Source: Branchipolynoe longqiensis (taxonomy: Eukaryota; Annelida; Polychaeta; Phyllodocida; Polynoidae). From it: DNA of 64,000 nt. Made by a program: the position numbers and the translations under genes. Within the stretch, counting starts at the first letter, position 1. Each line of letters begins with the position of its first letter. Positions 43,300 through 53,533 of the stretch are shown piece by piece. Below the pieces are notes generated by a model that was given only the letters and a program-made list of their open reading frames with translations, was not told the DNA's origin and made no database searches. The stretch covers positions 64,225,593 through 64,289,592 of the forward strand of contig CM059192.1 of NCBI GenBank assembly GCA_030323885.1. Reading direction: 5' to 3'.

Positions 43300-43853
43300 T
43301 CGTGCCGACTGAGTCGGGTGGCCTGTTGGGGTGTGGGGCATGGCGGTCATCTGTGATGGTGTGCGCCAGCATGGCACATAGGCGCTCTGGCCTGCCACGC
43401 AATATGAGCCGGCTCGCAGCATCGGCCACAATGTTGCAAACGCCTGGGTAGTATACAGCACGCAACTTGAAATTGTAGGCTACGGAAGTGGAATATATCT
43501 GCCACAGGTAATCCATGACGAGGGGAACCTTCATGGTACTGTGGTTGATGATGGCGGCCATGGCCTGGTTGTTGGTGTGAATGTAGACATGCTTGTTCTG
43601 CCAGGTGTGTGCCCAGTGGTGTGCTGCCGACACCAGGCTTAGCACTTCCTTATAGTTAATGGATAGGTGCGCGGTACTTGGCCAGTCGCTGAAAGCCAGA
43701 GAAAACTACATGCCCCACCCCATCCAGGCAGGCATCGGTGGAGATGGGCATGGCGGTGGCAGTGTCGAGAATGGGCATGCGCCCATTGTGGTGGTGGGTG
43801 AACAGTACCCACCAGAGCAGATCGTCATGCACCGCGGCCGAGGCCTCCCCCAC
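43300..43853 (-). pseudogene. RNase H fragment of E5 pol
   Basis: Two frames cover an RNase H-like domain: DDLLWWVLFTHH and PISTDACLDGVGHVVF (first acidic site) at 43853-43656, then after a frame change HVYIHTNNQAMAAI (Asn where the second catalytic Asp is usual) and NIVADAASRL (third site) at 43645-43283. RT is absent because the internal deletion ends just upstream, next to a third partial A repeat. Confidence 0.7.
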
Positions 43854-44005
43854 CTTATCTTAATGGCGACATCACACGCACTAGCCCACCAACACCGCCC
43901 GCTGCACCGCGGCCAGTCCTGCGCTGACCCTGCTGACCTCTGGGGCTGTGGCCTCCCCCCGCCTTATCTTAATGAGGCCGACACACCGCCAGGAGGGCTG
44001 GCAGG
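43838..44005 (-). repeat. Third, partial A repeat at the E5 deletion joint
   Basis: About 165 bp matching the middle of A1 and A2 (TTATCTTAATGGCGACATCA, TCCTGCGCTGACCCTGCTGA). It lies between the gag stub and RNase H, so the deletion of gag-RT brought in or left an extra copy of this segment. Confidence 0.7.
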
Positions 44006-44114
44006 CTCGTCATCTCCTCGTGCGACATCGTGCGGGTCATCTTCCTTGAGGCGTGCCTGGGATGCTCGATCCAGGAAAGTAAGCTCGCTTGAGGAATCTT
44101 CGTCTTCCGCCATG
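44006..44114 (-). pseudogene. Gag N-terminal stub of E5
   Basis: Minus-strand ATG at 44114 starts an acidic peptide (MAEDEDSSSELTFLDRAS, then PASPPGGVS) that runs into the partial A repeat and stops. Judged to be the first 35-40 residues of Gag. It lacks the core and knuckle. The A2 repeat holds only the first few codons. Confidence 0.5.
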
Positions 44115-44470
44115 GCAGATGTGCGCGGTGCCGGGGGAGCTTAGTGTAGGCCACAGTTGAAAAGGAAGGCGGAGCAGCTCAGAGCATGTGGTGAACCTGT
44201 ACACACATGATGCCGAATGGCGGCGGCTGGGCGGCAACGGGGTTTGGCCGAGGCCTCCGCCACTTTATCTTAATGGCGACATCACCCCCACTAGCCCGCC
44301 GACAGCGCCTGCTGCACCGCAACCAGTCCTGCGCTGACCCTGCTGACCTCTGGGGGTGCGGCCTCCCCCGCCTCATCTTAATGGGGCCGACACACCAATT
44401 TGTCATGGGCCTTCGCCTGGCGCGCCGACCTCCATGTCGCGCATTTAAATCCCAGTGGCAGGCTGCTGGG
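44105..44470 (-). repeat. E5 terminal repeat A1
   Basis: The 5'-most repeat of E5 on the minus strand. The outer edge has CCCAGTGGCAGGCTGCTGGG, a small palindrome-like word whose A2 form is CCCAGCGGCATGCCGCTGGG. Confidence 0.8.
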
Positions 44471-44489
44471 CACATATATCTAATCTTTG

Positions 44490-44494
<5 letters not shown>
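44466..44494. repeat. E4 left inverted flank
   Basis: GGGCACATATATCTAATCTT followed by TG and (TA)n. It is the complement of 49433-49453. It also overlaps the outer edge of the E5 A1 repeat, so the E4/E5 border lies here. Confidence 0.65.
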
Positions 44495-44546
<52 letters not shown>

Positions 44547-44547
<1 letters not shown>

Positions 44548-44590
44548 CCGCAGCACCATCGCCCTACGACGTTCTGGCCTACATAACACT
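44547..44590 (-). repeat. E4 direct repeat, 3' copy
   Basis: Starts CCGCAGCACCATCGCCCTAC on the plus strand and ends CTACATAACAC. It is identical to 49221-49262 and touches the recombinase stop. Confidence 0.85.
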
Positions 44591-45596
44591 AGTCATTTGT
44601 CACCGATCGGATTGCGGCCACACACATATCATCCACAATTCGGCTGGAAAGGGGAGTCTTAATGTAGTCATAGACTGTTTCGGAGACCCAGTCCCCCCTA
44701 GCCCGAATTTCTTCAATTGTTGCACCAGACATGTGCAGAAATGTGCAGCCCCCCCTACATAGCGAATGGGAGCTCAGCTGGGTGGTATCCAACCCCGCCC
44801 TACAGGCAAAAAGCTTCAACATTGCCTGATAAGTTGCATAATCTAGAGGAGCCCAACGGTCTCTTCCTACTGGTATCTGAAAAGCTGCAGAGGACAAGGG
44901 AGCCGGCACTTGCTCAAAATGTACCTCTGCCTAGTGCACCGCACATAAAGCTATATCCGGGCACCTAGCAATAGGAATTTCCAATCTACACTCACTAAAT
45001 TGTATGGTCTTGGAATGACGCAAGGCTAAGACCGTCCCCCACTTGTGGAAATGGAAATCCTCTCTTCGGAGAGCCGAATCTGACTCCGTTACCTGACATT
45101 TTCTCAGCAAACCCCTAAATGAACACAATATTGCCGCTCGCCATGCTACATGGCCTCGCCCAGCTGTCAGAAAAGAGAAAATCGAACGTAACATATGAGG
45201 AAGCATAGGAATAGCCCTCACCGGAGTATCCCCCTTTACCCTCCGAATACCCCTCAGAGTTGACGCTAATGTAAAATTAGTATAGTCTATAACTGGCTCA
45301 GAGTGCAAACGAAGAAAATAATTCAATCCGCTCAAATAATTCCGAATCGACGAGTACTTTAGGGACCTGGCTAGCCATGTTGCATAAATCGCCACTTGCT
45401 CATTCGAGCAAGGAATGGGCGAACGTGACGGATGGAAACCCTCTACAAATTCCAAATATTTGTTTATCTGAGACGAACGGGTCACCAGTGAGTTCTCCGA
45501 ATAGTTCCGTAATTGAAACGCCTTCTGCTCATTCTCCAGCTTGGCCCATCCTGGAAAAAAAATCAAAAAGGAGCGGAAAAAATATTGGCACAACAA
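44589..45596 (-). pseudogene. Tyrosine recombinase of E4, one in-frame stop
   Basis: N-terminal core-binding domain: SSQINKYLEFVE, YATWLARSLKYSSIRNYLSG, LASTLRGIRR. Catalytic residues: Arg in CSFRGLLRKCQ, Lys in LRHSKTIQF, His and Arg in SSHSLCRGG, Trp in RARGDW, and nucleophile Tyr in TVYDYI. All five conserved positions are present. A single TAG (plus-strand CTA at 44931-44933) breaks an otherwise continuous frame of about 335 codons between the Lys and HxxR motifs. The second half is in the same frame, so no frameshift is involved. The start is uncertain (no ATG clearly favoured). Confidence 0.8.
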
Positions 45597-45745
45597 AAGG
45601 AGTCATTCATGATCAAATTCGATAGCCTTCTATGGCTGCCCTGTTCCTTCAATCTACTCAAAGCATCACAGTATTTATTCAAGTTACTTTTAATATATAT
45701 TGATTGAATAGAATAATTATTCCTCACTGACAACCAAAATAAGCG

Positions 45746-47485
45746 CTAAATGTAGTACATAATATGGCTGCTCCTCGAACGCCCGGTATTAAGCGCTGTA
45801 CTTACTAAAATATTGTCAGTTATAAATAACAAATTCTTATCCCGCCATTCCACTTGCCACCGCATCATCGCGGCATAAATAGCGTACAGCTCTTGAACAT
45901 TAATGTGGTCCTCACTAATCCCTTTCTCCGTGGCCACCATATGATGTCCCGCATAATCCCGCAATCTTGCAGTATCCGCCTGATGGAAAGAACCAACCAA
46001 CCAATCAGCTCCATACAACGCTCTGTATCCCCACTTGGAGGCATCGCTGTAAACCGACTCTATCGGAGCGAAATTCTGTAATATCTTAGCTTTGCCATTG
46101 AAGCTCCCAGCATACTCGAGCCACCAATGAAGGTCCTCCCTAATGCTTTTGTTAAGGCGAATTTTATAGTGTGATTTCTTGAGGCGAGCTAGCAAGTCAT
46201 AAATTCCCCGCGAAAAAGTCCTCCCGCCCTTGATCACTTTCGAACAATGAGCCAGTAGACCCCCTACCCGCTGCAATTCTTTCTTACTAGCCTTTTTCCT
46301 GCCCTGCAATCTAAACAAAATATTGATTGTCTTGTCCAATTTATCCTGCGGCAGAGTCAGCTCCAACTCAACACTATCAATAAATATACCTAGAAACCTA
46401 ACTTTAGTTCCAGCTGCCGTCACCTTCTTATAGTTAATGAAGAATCCTATTCTGCGCAAAATCGAAATCACCATCCACTGATTGCACATAGCCTCAGGCT
46501 TTGAATGAGCTATCACGCAAAAATCGTCCAAATAATTGACGAGTGATTCCACGCCCTCCCTAGCGGCACACCTAACAACAAAATCAGAAATGCGCGAAAA
46601 AATGTACGGACTAGACGAAAGTCCCATGCACAAACGATTATCACAATAATAAACATCTTCCTGACTGACCAGTGACGGACCTAACAAGCCCTGCCTAATC
46701 CTATCCGATGGATGTATAGATACAGCACGGTAAGCGTCCTTGATATCAATTGTGCATAAATAATCTCCCCACTGCAGGACGCGGACAACATCATCGACTG
46801 AATTATAAGAAAATTTCTTAGCAACTGCATCCGTGACATTGTTTACTGAATAATCTGGCCTGCTGCAATCAACAACAACTCTTCCCCCCCCATCCGACTT
46901 CGGCACTACAAAGACCCCATGGGTACAACATGGGATATCAGAGACTTCAGAGATCATATTTGCATCTAACTCCTCCTGAAATTTTCTAGTAATTAATTCC
47001 TTGTGTTCAACTGAACACCTACCTCTTCTAGTTAAGTCATATTTCAAATCACACTTGTTATTAATAACTTTGAAACCAAAAATGACCCCCGATAACATAA
47101 ACCGCCAATCAGGGTCCACCTCTCCTCGATAGAAACATTCAATGAAAACTCTGCAAGGATGAAGCTGTGCCGGCACCCCTGCAATAAAATGTGTACAAGT
47201 GCAACTACCCCTATAACAATCCATAGTCACAGGCAAACAAACAGACCTTAAATCTTCATGCACAATAGTAACAAGCAGGGTACCATCACAATTTTCAACA
47301 ACAAAATCAGTTTCCCTTCCCAAACCACAAGGAAAAGTCCAAAGCAAACAATCAATCATAGTTGGCTGAAAAGTCAAAGGAATGTCATATTCGGGGTTGC
47401 CCACACCCCCCCCCCTCCCCCACACAGTCAGTCCGCACCCCGCCTTCCGGAATGTCTGGAGTGTTCTGAGACACCGGTAGGTCAC
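45746..47485 (-). CDS. Pol (reverse transcriptase-RNase H) of E4
   Basis: Intact 579-codon frame; the true start is uncertain. RT: FQEELDANMISEVSD, FVVPKSDGGGRVVVDCSRP, SVNNVTD, GDYLCTIDIKDAYRAVSIHP, YYCDNRLCMGLSSSPYIF, and catalytic YLDDF at residues 318-322. Connection: KVRFLGIFID, KASKKELQRVGGLLAH. RNase H: VYSDASKWGYR (Asp 481), INVQELYAIYAA (Glu), FITDN (Asp 557). No integrase or protease. It would make the DNA copy that the downstream recombinase inserts. The C-terminus is shorter than usual: the last RNase H Asp motif is not seen before the stop, so a late truncation is possible. Confidence 0.8.
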   Translation of the reverse strand: MTYRCLRTLQTFRKAGCGLTVWGRGGGVGNPEYDIPLTFQPTMIDCLLWTFPCGLGRETDFVVENCDGTLLVTIVHEDLRSVCLPVTMDCYRGSCTCTHFIAGVPAQLHPCRVFIECFYRGEVDPDWRFMLSGVIFGFKVINNKCDLKYDLTRRGRCSVEHKELITRKFQEELDANMISEVSDIPCCTHGVFVVPKSDGGGRVVVDCSRPDYSVNNVTDAVAKKFSYNSVDDVVRVLQWGDYLCTIDIKDAYRAVSIHPSDRIRQGLLGPSLVSQEDVYYCDNRLCMGLSSSPYIFSRISDFVVRCAAREGVESLVNYLDDFCVIAHSKPEAMCNQWMVISILRRIGFFINYKKVTAAGTKVRFLGIFIDSVELELTLPQDKLDKTINILFRLQGRKKASKKELQRVGGLLAHCSKVIKGGRTFSRGIYDLLARLKKSHYKIRLNKSIREDLHWWLEYAGSFNGKAKILQNFAPIESVYSDASKWGYRALYGADWLVGSFHQADTARLRDYAGHHMVATEKGISEDHINVQELYAIYAAMMRWQVEWRDKNLLFITDNILVSTALNTGRSRSSHIMYYI

Positions 47486-47819
47486 ATGTCACAACCCTGT
47501 CATGACCCCCCCACCATCCGCACAGTCTATCACCACCCGGTTCACCGGAATGTCAGGAATGTTCTGAGACACAGAGCGAGAGTGCAACTGTACGAACACG
47601 CCCCGCATGGTACACCGCCCCCTGCCGCGACCCCAGCCCCCCCAGCACTTCCAATACCGGCACACTGCCGGCCACATGATGGCAATCAACACTCACAGGG
47701 GTATTAGTACACTTAGAATTCAAATGATGTACATTTCTAGTGAGGGCAAAAGAATCACATGAGGGCAAATGACGCACATGCCGATTACTTGCTATAGACG
47801 AAATCGGCCCTTTGCTCTT

Positions 47820-48810
47820 TCATTCTTTACATTTATATTTCTTATGGCCTTTCGAACCACACTTGGAACATTTATGTTCATATATGCATTCCTCCTCTGT
47901 CCTCGAGCAACCGTCCTCCCCGTTCCACTGATAACAACAGCGAGATGGCCTTTGACTACCTCCTGCCGCTTTCCTTCCAAAACCACTTCCCTCACCGGCT
48001 TTTCACACCTTTGCATTATGTGCGCCATAATGAACAGCACTTTCACCAGAATTTATTTTTGCAAAAGCCGCCATGCCAATCCTCTCTGCCGACTTCCGCA
48101 CAGCCAAAGCATAGTCCACATGCGCGGAATCCCTAAAATAGTCGTCCCTCGCACGCACCGCAATACATACAACGTGCTCTAATATTGCTCTATAATCAGC
48201 CACATTCAACTCAGCAATGTCTAGCGCCCATGCACCAGTGGCAGCTAACACCTCATACCCATTTAATTTCCGCACTTTCTTCCCTGCAACAATGTACCGT
48301 TTCAGCGCCCACTTACTGCGCCGTCTCCTGCTGGAGCTACTGTCACTCCTGCTGCGTGTTCGTCGTCGTCCCCCTTGTTCACGAGTACGCACCCTCGAGC
48401 GGCCATAGCTGGAAAACGCATTTACCTGTGGCGATGCCCCTGCATTCCACGCAGACGACGGCAGCCCTCCGTCGTCCACGCGGTCTACCGTCCGCTCTTC
48501 CGTCCGCTGCAGCCGTCGTCCAAGTTGTCCGTCACGCACCGTCTGGAGCTCCCTCATGCGCTCCTCAAGCGCCCCCAGCCGCACCTCTGCTTCTAACCTG
48601 GCTATTTCGTCCTCCACTCTCTTCTCTCGGTCGTCCACCGACATTGACCCAATGAAGCGTCCATGACTTCCAGCTCTCCGTCGTCCACCTCCTTTTTTTT
48701 CGCCGCCATAGTCGAACGCCGTGTCGTCGGTGTTTTTTGCTGCGCCGCAACACACGCTGCCTTGTCGTCCTTTTTATGCGACTCTCCACAGTCACGAAAG
48801 AATACCATGT
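47820..48810 (-). pseudogene. Gag-like protein of E4, frameshifted
   Basis: ATG at 48810 starts MVFFRDCGESHKKDDKAACV, the same N-terminal Cys/His pattern as E3. The frame changes near a T9 run (about 48690) into SVDDREKRVEDEIARLEAEV (coiled coil), an Arg/Ser tract (RRRTRSRSDSSSSRRRRS), and the core YEVLAATGAWALDIAEL, YRAILEHVVCIAVRA, DSAHVDYALAVRK. Another frame change after 48003 leads to a knuckle: CCYQWNGEDGC, CIYEHKCSKCGSKGHKK, ending at TGA 47822-47820. It would bind element RNA. Confidence 0.75.
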
Positions 48811-49188
48811 CATCTCCAAGCACGACAAACACGGCAAGACGAACCGACAGCAGAAACAACTTTTCCTGACAGCAGAAAATTGTTGACAGGAGAACCGCCA
48901 GTAGACGACCGGAGCCAAACCGGTAGGCAACAACCAAGCGAGCAGGAGATGTGGACAGTTTGAAAAGCAGGTGCGCACTGGGCCAAACAGAGGGGCGCAG
49001 GCCACGAGCACAAAGTGGCGCTGCAGTAGCAAGCAGTCATGGGACCCACTTAGGCCAAGCCAACTTACTTTTCGTTGGCGCACAAGGTTTAGGCCAAACC
49101 AATGCAATTCCGCACACACGCGGTTGGCTACTGCGCAGTAGATAATATAAACAATAACGGAGGATAGGCCGCTCCGCCCTTTATATAT

Positions 49189-49202
49189 CGATAAGTACTT
49201 AT
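49189..49202. repeat. Perfect palindrome GATAAGTACTTATC
   Basis: A 14-bp perfect palindrome just outside the E4 direct repeat on the gag side. Confidence 0.7.
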
Positions 49203-49220
49203 CCTATCTATATATACTTA

Positions 49221-49262
49221 TACCGCAGCACCATCGCCCTACGACGTTCTGGCCTACATAAC
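49221..49262 (-). repeat. E4 direct repeat, 5' copy
   Basis: Identical to 44547-44588. With the 3' copy it brackets gag, pol and recombinase, as the A repeats of an A1...A2 element would. Confidence 0.85.
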
Positions 49263-49351
49263 ACACCTAAATCAGAGCCTGGCGTCACCTGGAGGGGCTC
49301 TGAACTACCTGACCGGGGCGAGGACGCTGGTCCTCCTGCTCCGCAGGAGCC

Positions 49352-49400
<49 letters not shown>

Positions 49401-49435
49401 TATATGTATATATATATATACATATATATATAGAA

Positions 49436-49487
49436 AGATTAGATATATGTGCCTAGTGGCAGGCTGCTGGGCACATATATCTAATCT
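49436..49487. repeat. 21-bp inverted repeat at the outer edge of E4
   Basis: AGATTAGATATATGTGCCTAG (49436-49456) pairs with 49467-49487 with one mismatch around a 10-nt loop (TGGCAGGCTG). The loop side carries the same GGCAGGCTGCTGGG word as the E5 A1 edge. Confidence 0.85.
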
Positions 49488-49624
49488 GTGTATATATATT
49501 ATATATATATCTTGATTAAATGCTAGCGGGAAGCCAGAGTTGAGACTGGAAACGATTACAGAATCGCCGTGTTTTTATTAGAATAACAGTTTATCAAATC
49601 TACCCCAATGGACGCCTCTCCCCT

Positions 49625-49625
<1 letters not shown>

Positions 49626-49657
<32 letters not shown>
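49626..49657. repeat. 32-nt poly-G run
   Basis: Uninterrupted G tract. The true length may be uncertain. Confidence 0.9.
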
Positions 49658-49924
49658 CGGGAGTATCTCAGGAAAGATTGCCTTCTCGGCCCGCGGGCCT
49701 GACATAAAGCTGTCACATGGCGTGGGTTGTCTCGGTTTGTTCTGAAGTCTTCTCAGTAGGCCCAACCTTGTCGCCTGGCCTTTAAAGGGAAACGAGCACA
49801 AGAAAGGTGATATATGTGAATTATGTAAGTATAAAAGGGGATATTCCCCCTTAAGTGCCTTGCTCCATCTAACTATACAAAACCATCTATGTGGTAGAGG
49901 CTAAGGGTTCTAGTTCCATTCTAG

Positions 49925-50915
49925 TATGCTGCTACCTCTTCATTGTTACTTAACTTACTTAAACAACAGAAAAAAAGTCACAAAAATTAATAATACAGAA
50001 TCCTCCACTAGAACTGTCAGAACAGGAGTGCCCCAAGGTTCCACTTTGGGACCACTCCTCTTTCTGATATACTGCTGTCTACCAGTGTTAATTTCACACT
50101 TTTTGCGGATGATGCTGTCCTCACAGTGCACAATAAAGACATTATTCTGGCAGCTACTATGGAAAACAAGGTGTTAAAAAAGGTCAATATTTGGTGTGCT
50201 GATAACAAACTTACCTTAAACACACAAAAATCAGAATATGTGATATTTGGAACAAAATCTAGAAAATTGCGTGCACAAACTATAGAGCTATGTATAGGCA
50301 ATGCAGTGCTAAGAGAAGTGAACTTGTACAAATACTTAGGAACCACACTTGACTCTACACTGAATGCGAACCAGCAACTATCGCGGCTGAACCAAACTCT
50401 AGGTATGAGAATGGCAACCTTTAGAAAAATAAGATGCTACATGAGTGAGAACTCAGTGCTCAAACTGTAAAAGGCAACTATACTGCCAATAATAGATTAT
50501 AATGATCTAATCTATGGCCTTTTTACAAAACAACAAGAAAATATATTACAGAGAACTCAAAACCGAGCTCTTAGAACAGTATATAGGGGAAAAGTTCTCT
50601 CAGTGAATGAGATGCACACTAGATCTAATATCACATACCTGAGCCAAAGGAGAGATGCACATCTGCTATCTCTTATGTTTATCAGAGCCAAGGATGAAAA
50701 CTACATACCACCTGAGTTACCAGGCAGGGGGATGCTACACTCCTCAAAGTTCCTAAACCACTCACAAATAGACTGTCAAGAGCCCCTATCTACAAAGGCA
50801 ACAAATTATGGAATGAACTCCCAGTCAGAATTAGACATGCACAAACACAACTAGAATTCAAGAACCTGGTAAGAATTCACCAAGCCAATCAGGCCCTTCT
50901 ACAGGCCTAGTGATG
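49925..50915 (+). pseudogene. LINE-3: 5'-truncated reverse transcriptase
   Basis: Only the last third of a non-LTR RT remains. [17 protein letters not shown] is followed by a frame break in which the FADDA catalytic region is read out of frame (TTTTTGCGGATGATGCTG at 50099). After that come NIWCADNKLTLNTQKSEYVIF, NLYKYLGTTLDSTL and a stop, then a piece with RDAHLLSLMFIRAK and LPGRGML. The pattern fits an L2/Jockey-like LINE. 5' truncation is typical of incomplete target-primed reverse transcription. Confidence 0.75.
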
Positions 50916-52619
50916 AGGTCGCCATATTTAATTATCTATCTATTATAAGCACCTATGGCCACCCCACCCCCTCCCACCACCCCACGCACTCCTTTGTCTG
51001 CTACCAACAAACCAAGTTATCCACTGTACAAATTATTTGCCCAGCAAATTCGGAAAATGTGTATCAGTCTGGTAGTGTTGCTATAGACCGGGGACCCTAT
51101 GGTACTGGGACGGCTCACTCCCTATCTCTCCCATGTAATGTAAATTTCGCAGTCCCACCTCGTCATGGGTTTGATCAATCCAGCTGCTGGTTGGTGTTTC
51201 ACATGTAAACACATACAGTTATATTATGCATGAGACAGGTAAGTATGAATACACATCAGTATGAAATTGCTATGAACAAACACACATCATCATCAGCATC
51301 ATTACCATCATCACACATCTTTCACATTCATATATACATTTTTAACCGTTGGGCTATTCCGCCCCTGCCTAAGGCGAGCCTACGTGTTAATTTATGTAAT
51401 TATTTCCATGTGAATTTCCTGGGGCCTGCCGCGGGCCGCCACTGCCCCTCGTCCCATTTGCAGGTAGACCGTCGCCATCGTTGTCATTCCAGGGCTAAGG
51501 GCGGACAGCCAGAGTATCATATAAATACGGTTCTTTGTCCCTCCTCGCATTTATTATATCAAAGCAATTACTTATTATTTCAACTCACTGGCTATCCTCC
51601 CTGCCATTCGGTGGTTATTATTATATTAGAATTAATCCAGAACTGAGCAGACGCTCCCTGTGTCTCTGCTACTGTCACTGATAATCAGCCTAAGTTAATG
51701 TCTTATTTTCCGCCAAATAGCACTATGTTAATTCTGTTAATATGTCTGTTATTATCTCCCCGCAGATGCGTTAATCGGCTGCTTAAGGTCTATCAGGAAT
51801 AATTACATATAAAGCAATCAAATATCAGGTTATCCATAGTGGTTAATCTACAAGAAGACTGGAGAATAGTAAAGAATGCAATGAACGTTCCAATTTACCT
51901 TTCCAAGAGCTCATGGCTTTATTCTTACCCTAACTAGTACAATAAGAGTTCTTTCATAGATTGATTTCACTGAATAACATCCAAGTACAACAAGTATATC
52001 CCCTCCCGTATTAGTTAAGTTAAATTAGTTTGGGTCAAGTTAAGTCAAATGGTGGGTTTGATCATTTTGATTACACAGTACAGGCTGAGTGAGCCAACTT
52101 GGTTTTATAGGGTCTTTGTATAAACATAGACATTAATAAAGTCTGTACTAGACTACTAAATGACTGAAACATACAATCCTCCAAGCATTGTTTATCCCAT
52201 CATTACTAACAACCTACTTACTCAAACTACTTCATGTAGTCAAAAAACACACCCGAGGTATTAACCTTTTCAGCATAACCCTACAAGCTAACCACACTCT
52301 ATCTAACAGAATAAACAAACCATTCTACTAACACTCCATCTCAAAATGTTAACTCCAACAACATGATAGTTTTGCAATCCACAACATAGTAGGCATACAA
52401 ACCTATGAAGGGAAACTATGCACCTAACCACTCCGTAATGTAAAGGTCTAATCAATACACATGTATGTATCTAAGTGTGTATGAATACAACATATAACTA
52501 CTATTTTTATATATGAATTGTCAAACTATACCATATGTAAGGCCTTGAATGTTTAATATTGATATTTCAGCTGATTTGAGCTAGCTGCTGATGACAATAT
52601 CAGACTACATATACATATA
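50916..52619. other. No gene recognised
   Basis: 50916-51230 may hold the LINE-3 3' UTR. A (CATCAT)n patch is at 51280-51320. A GC-rich block (51350-51510) interrupts AT-rich DNA. The remainder is AT-rich with no supported ORF. Confidence 0.4.
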
Positions 52620-52730
52620 TTGTAAATAACTGTATTGTCACATGGCTGGAAGACCAGTGACATGGCGCTGACAAAAGACTTTATTCAATGAATAAACTAT
52701 ATTTACAACAACAACACAAAATTGTTCCAG
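52620..52730 (+). repeat. GGCTGGAAGACCAGTG-family tail, copy 2
   Basis: Contains ATGGCTGGAAGACCAGTG, GGCGCTGACAAAAGACTT and AATGAATAAACTATATTTAC. Matches 54885-54985 and the minus strand of 2395-2475. Confidence 0.65.
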
Positions 52731-53068
52731 ATCAGTTTGCTTGCTCTTATTTTACATCTAAGGGTCTCAATTCATGAATATCCTATTGTTTATATTTATT
52801 TATAAGCAATGTCATATTCATGCATACAATATATATATATTGCATGAACAATAAGATATTCATACATAAATCCTCCAGTCGGACTGACACTGGTCAACAT
52901 CCAGTGGAGGCGATGTGGGCAGAAGGTAGCGCCACCGGTGCTTACGGAGTATAGCAATATAATAATAATTCCCTTCCATATCTTTATATTCGCATAATAC
53001 GCTATAGATCAAATAAACAATAGAATATCCATGCATATATATATAGGTTAGGTAAGGAGAATGAGGCT

Positions 53069-53430
53069 GTTTGTTTGTTGTTGTTTTGCGTCCTAGCAAC
53101 ATTTAAGGTCATATCAGGATGGCTACCGACTTGTGACACTGTGCACTCATGGTGACTTTATAGTGCTGCCCCACCGGGAGACCAGGCAAACAGCACCATG
53201 ACCTGATATCTCACTCAGTCACATTATCCTGACACTGAGCTAACCAGCTCTTGCCTGTCCTAATAATACCGAGCGCCAGGCTAGGAAGCGACAAGTATAA
53301 ATTTGTAAGTCATTGGTTTGACTCGGCGAGGGTTTGAACCCACGAACCCATTGGTTCGGATCCCCCGATCTCCCAAGACAGGAGGCGGATGCTTAACTCA
53401 TTTGGCCACCTTGCCTGGTGAGGAGGACGA
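53069..53430 (-). mobile_element. SINE-B, near full length
   Basis: On the minus strand a tRNA-like head starts near 53425 (A-box-like GGTGGCCAAATGAG, B box GGTTCAAACCC), with extra sequence in between. The body has CGCCGAGTCAAACC, TTATACTTGTCGC, GTCAGGATAATGTGACTGAG, GATATCAGGTCATGGTGC and CACTATAAAGTCACCATGAG, and the tail GTCACAAGTCGGTA, GACCTTAAATGTTGC, AAAACAACAACAAAC. Other copies: 57572-57665 (-), 58365-58535 (+), 62878-63005 and 63378-63480 (+). Confidence 0.75.
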
Positions 53431-53533
53431 GGCTGGAGAGACTGAGACTGCATCAGCGGTGGATCTTGGTTGGTGGTTTCGATTCGGTGATAGACTGGTC
53501 GCAATGTTAACATTGCATTCGATTCAAAGGGAA

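Larger units (their letters stand above)
41322..44470 (-). mobile_element. YR retrotransposon E5 with split direct repeats
   Basis: Read on the minus strand the order is A1 (44470-44105), gag start, an internal deletion, RNase H, tyrosine recombinase, B1 (42310-42031), A2 (42020-41651), B2 (41610-41322). This A1-body-B1-A2-B2 arrangement is the split direct repeat structure known from Ngaro/PAT-type elements. A1 and A2 share GCGCTGACCCTGCTGACCTC, AGCCCGCCGACAGCGCCTG and GGCGCGCCGACCTCC. B1 and B2 share AATGAACGCGAACACTC, GAGTAAAGAGGACTTTT and GCGAATGCGGTCTGTT. RT and most of gag are lost. Confidence 0.75.
44466..49452 (-). mobile_element. YR retrotransposon E4
   Basis: Minus-strand order gag (48810-47820), RT-RNase H (47485-45746), tyrosine recombinase (45596-44589). 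Inverted flanks: GGCACATATATCTAATCTTT at about 44467 and its complement AGATTAGATATATGTGCC at 49436, each next to a TA-rich tract. A 42-bp direct repeat starting CCGCAGCACCATCGCCCTAC lies at both ends (44547-44588, 49221-49262). Pol is intact; gag and recombinase are damaged. The RT layout (PKSDGGGRVVVD, YLDDF) fits Ngaro-like elements. Confidence 0.7.
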
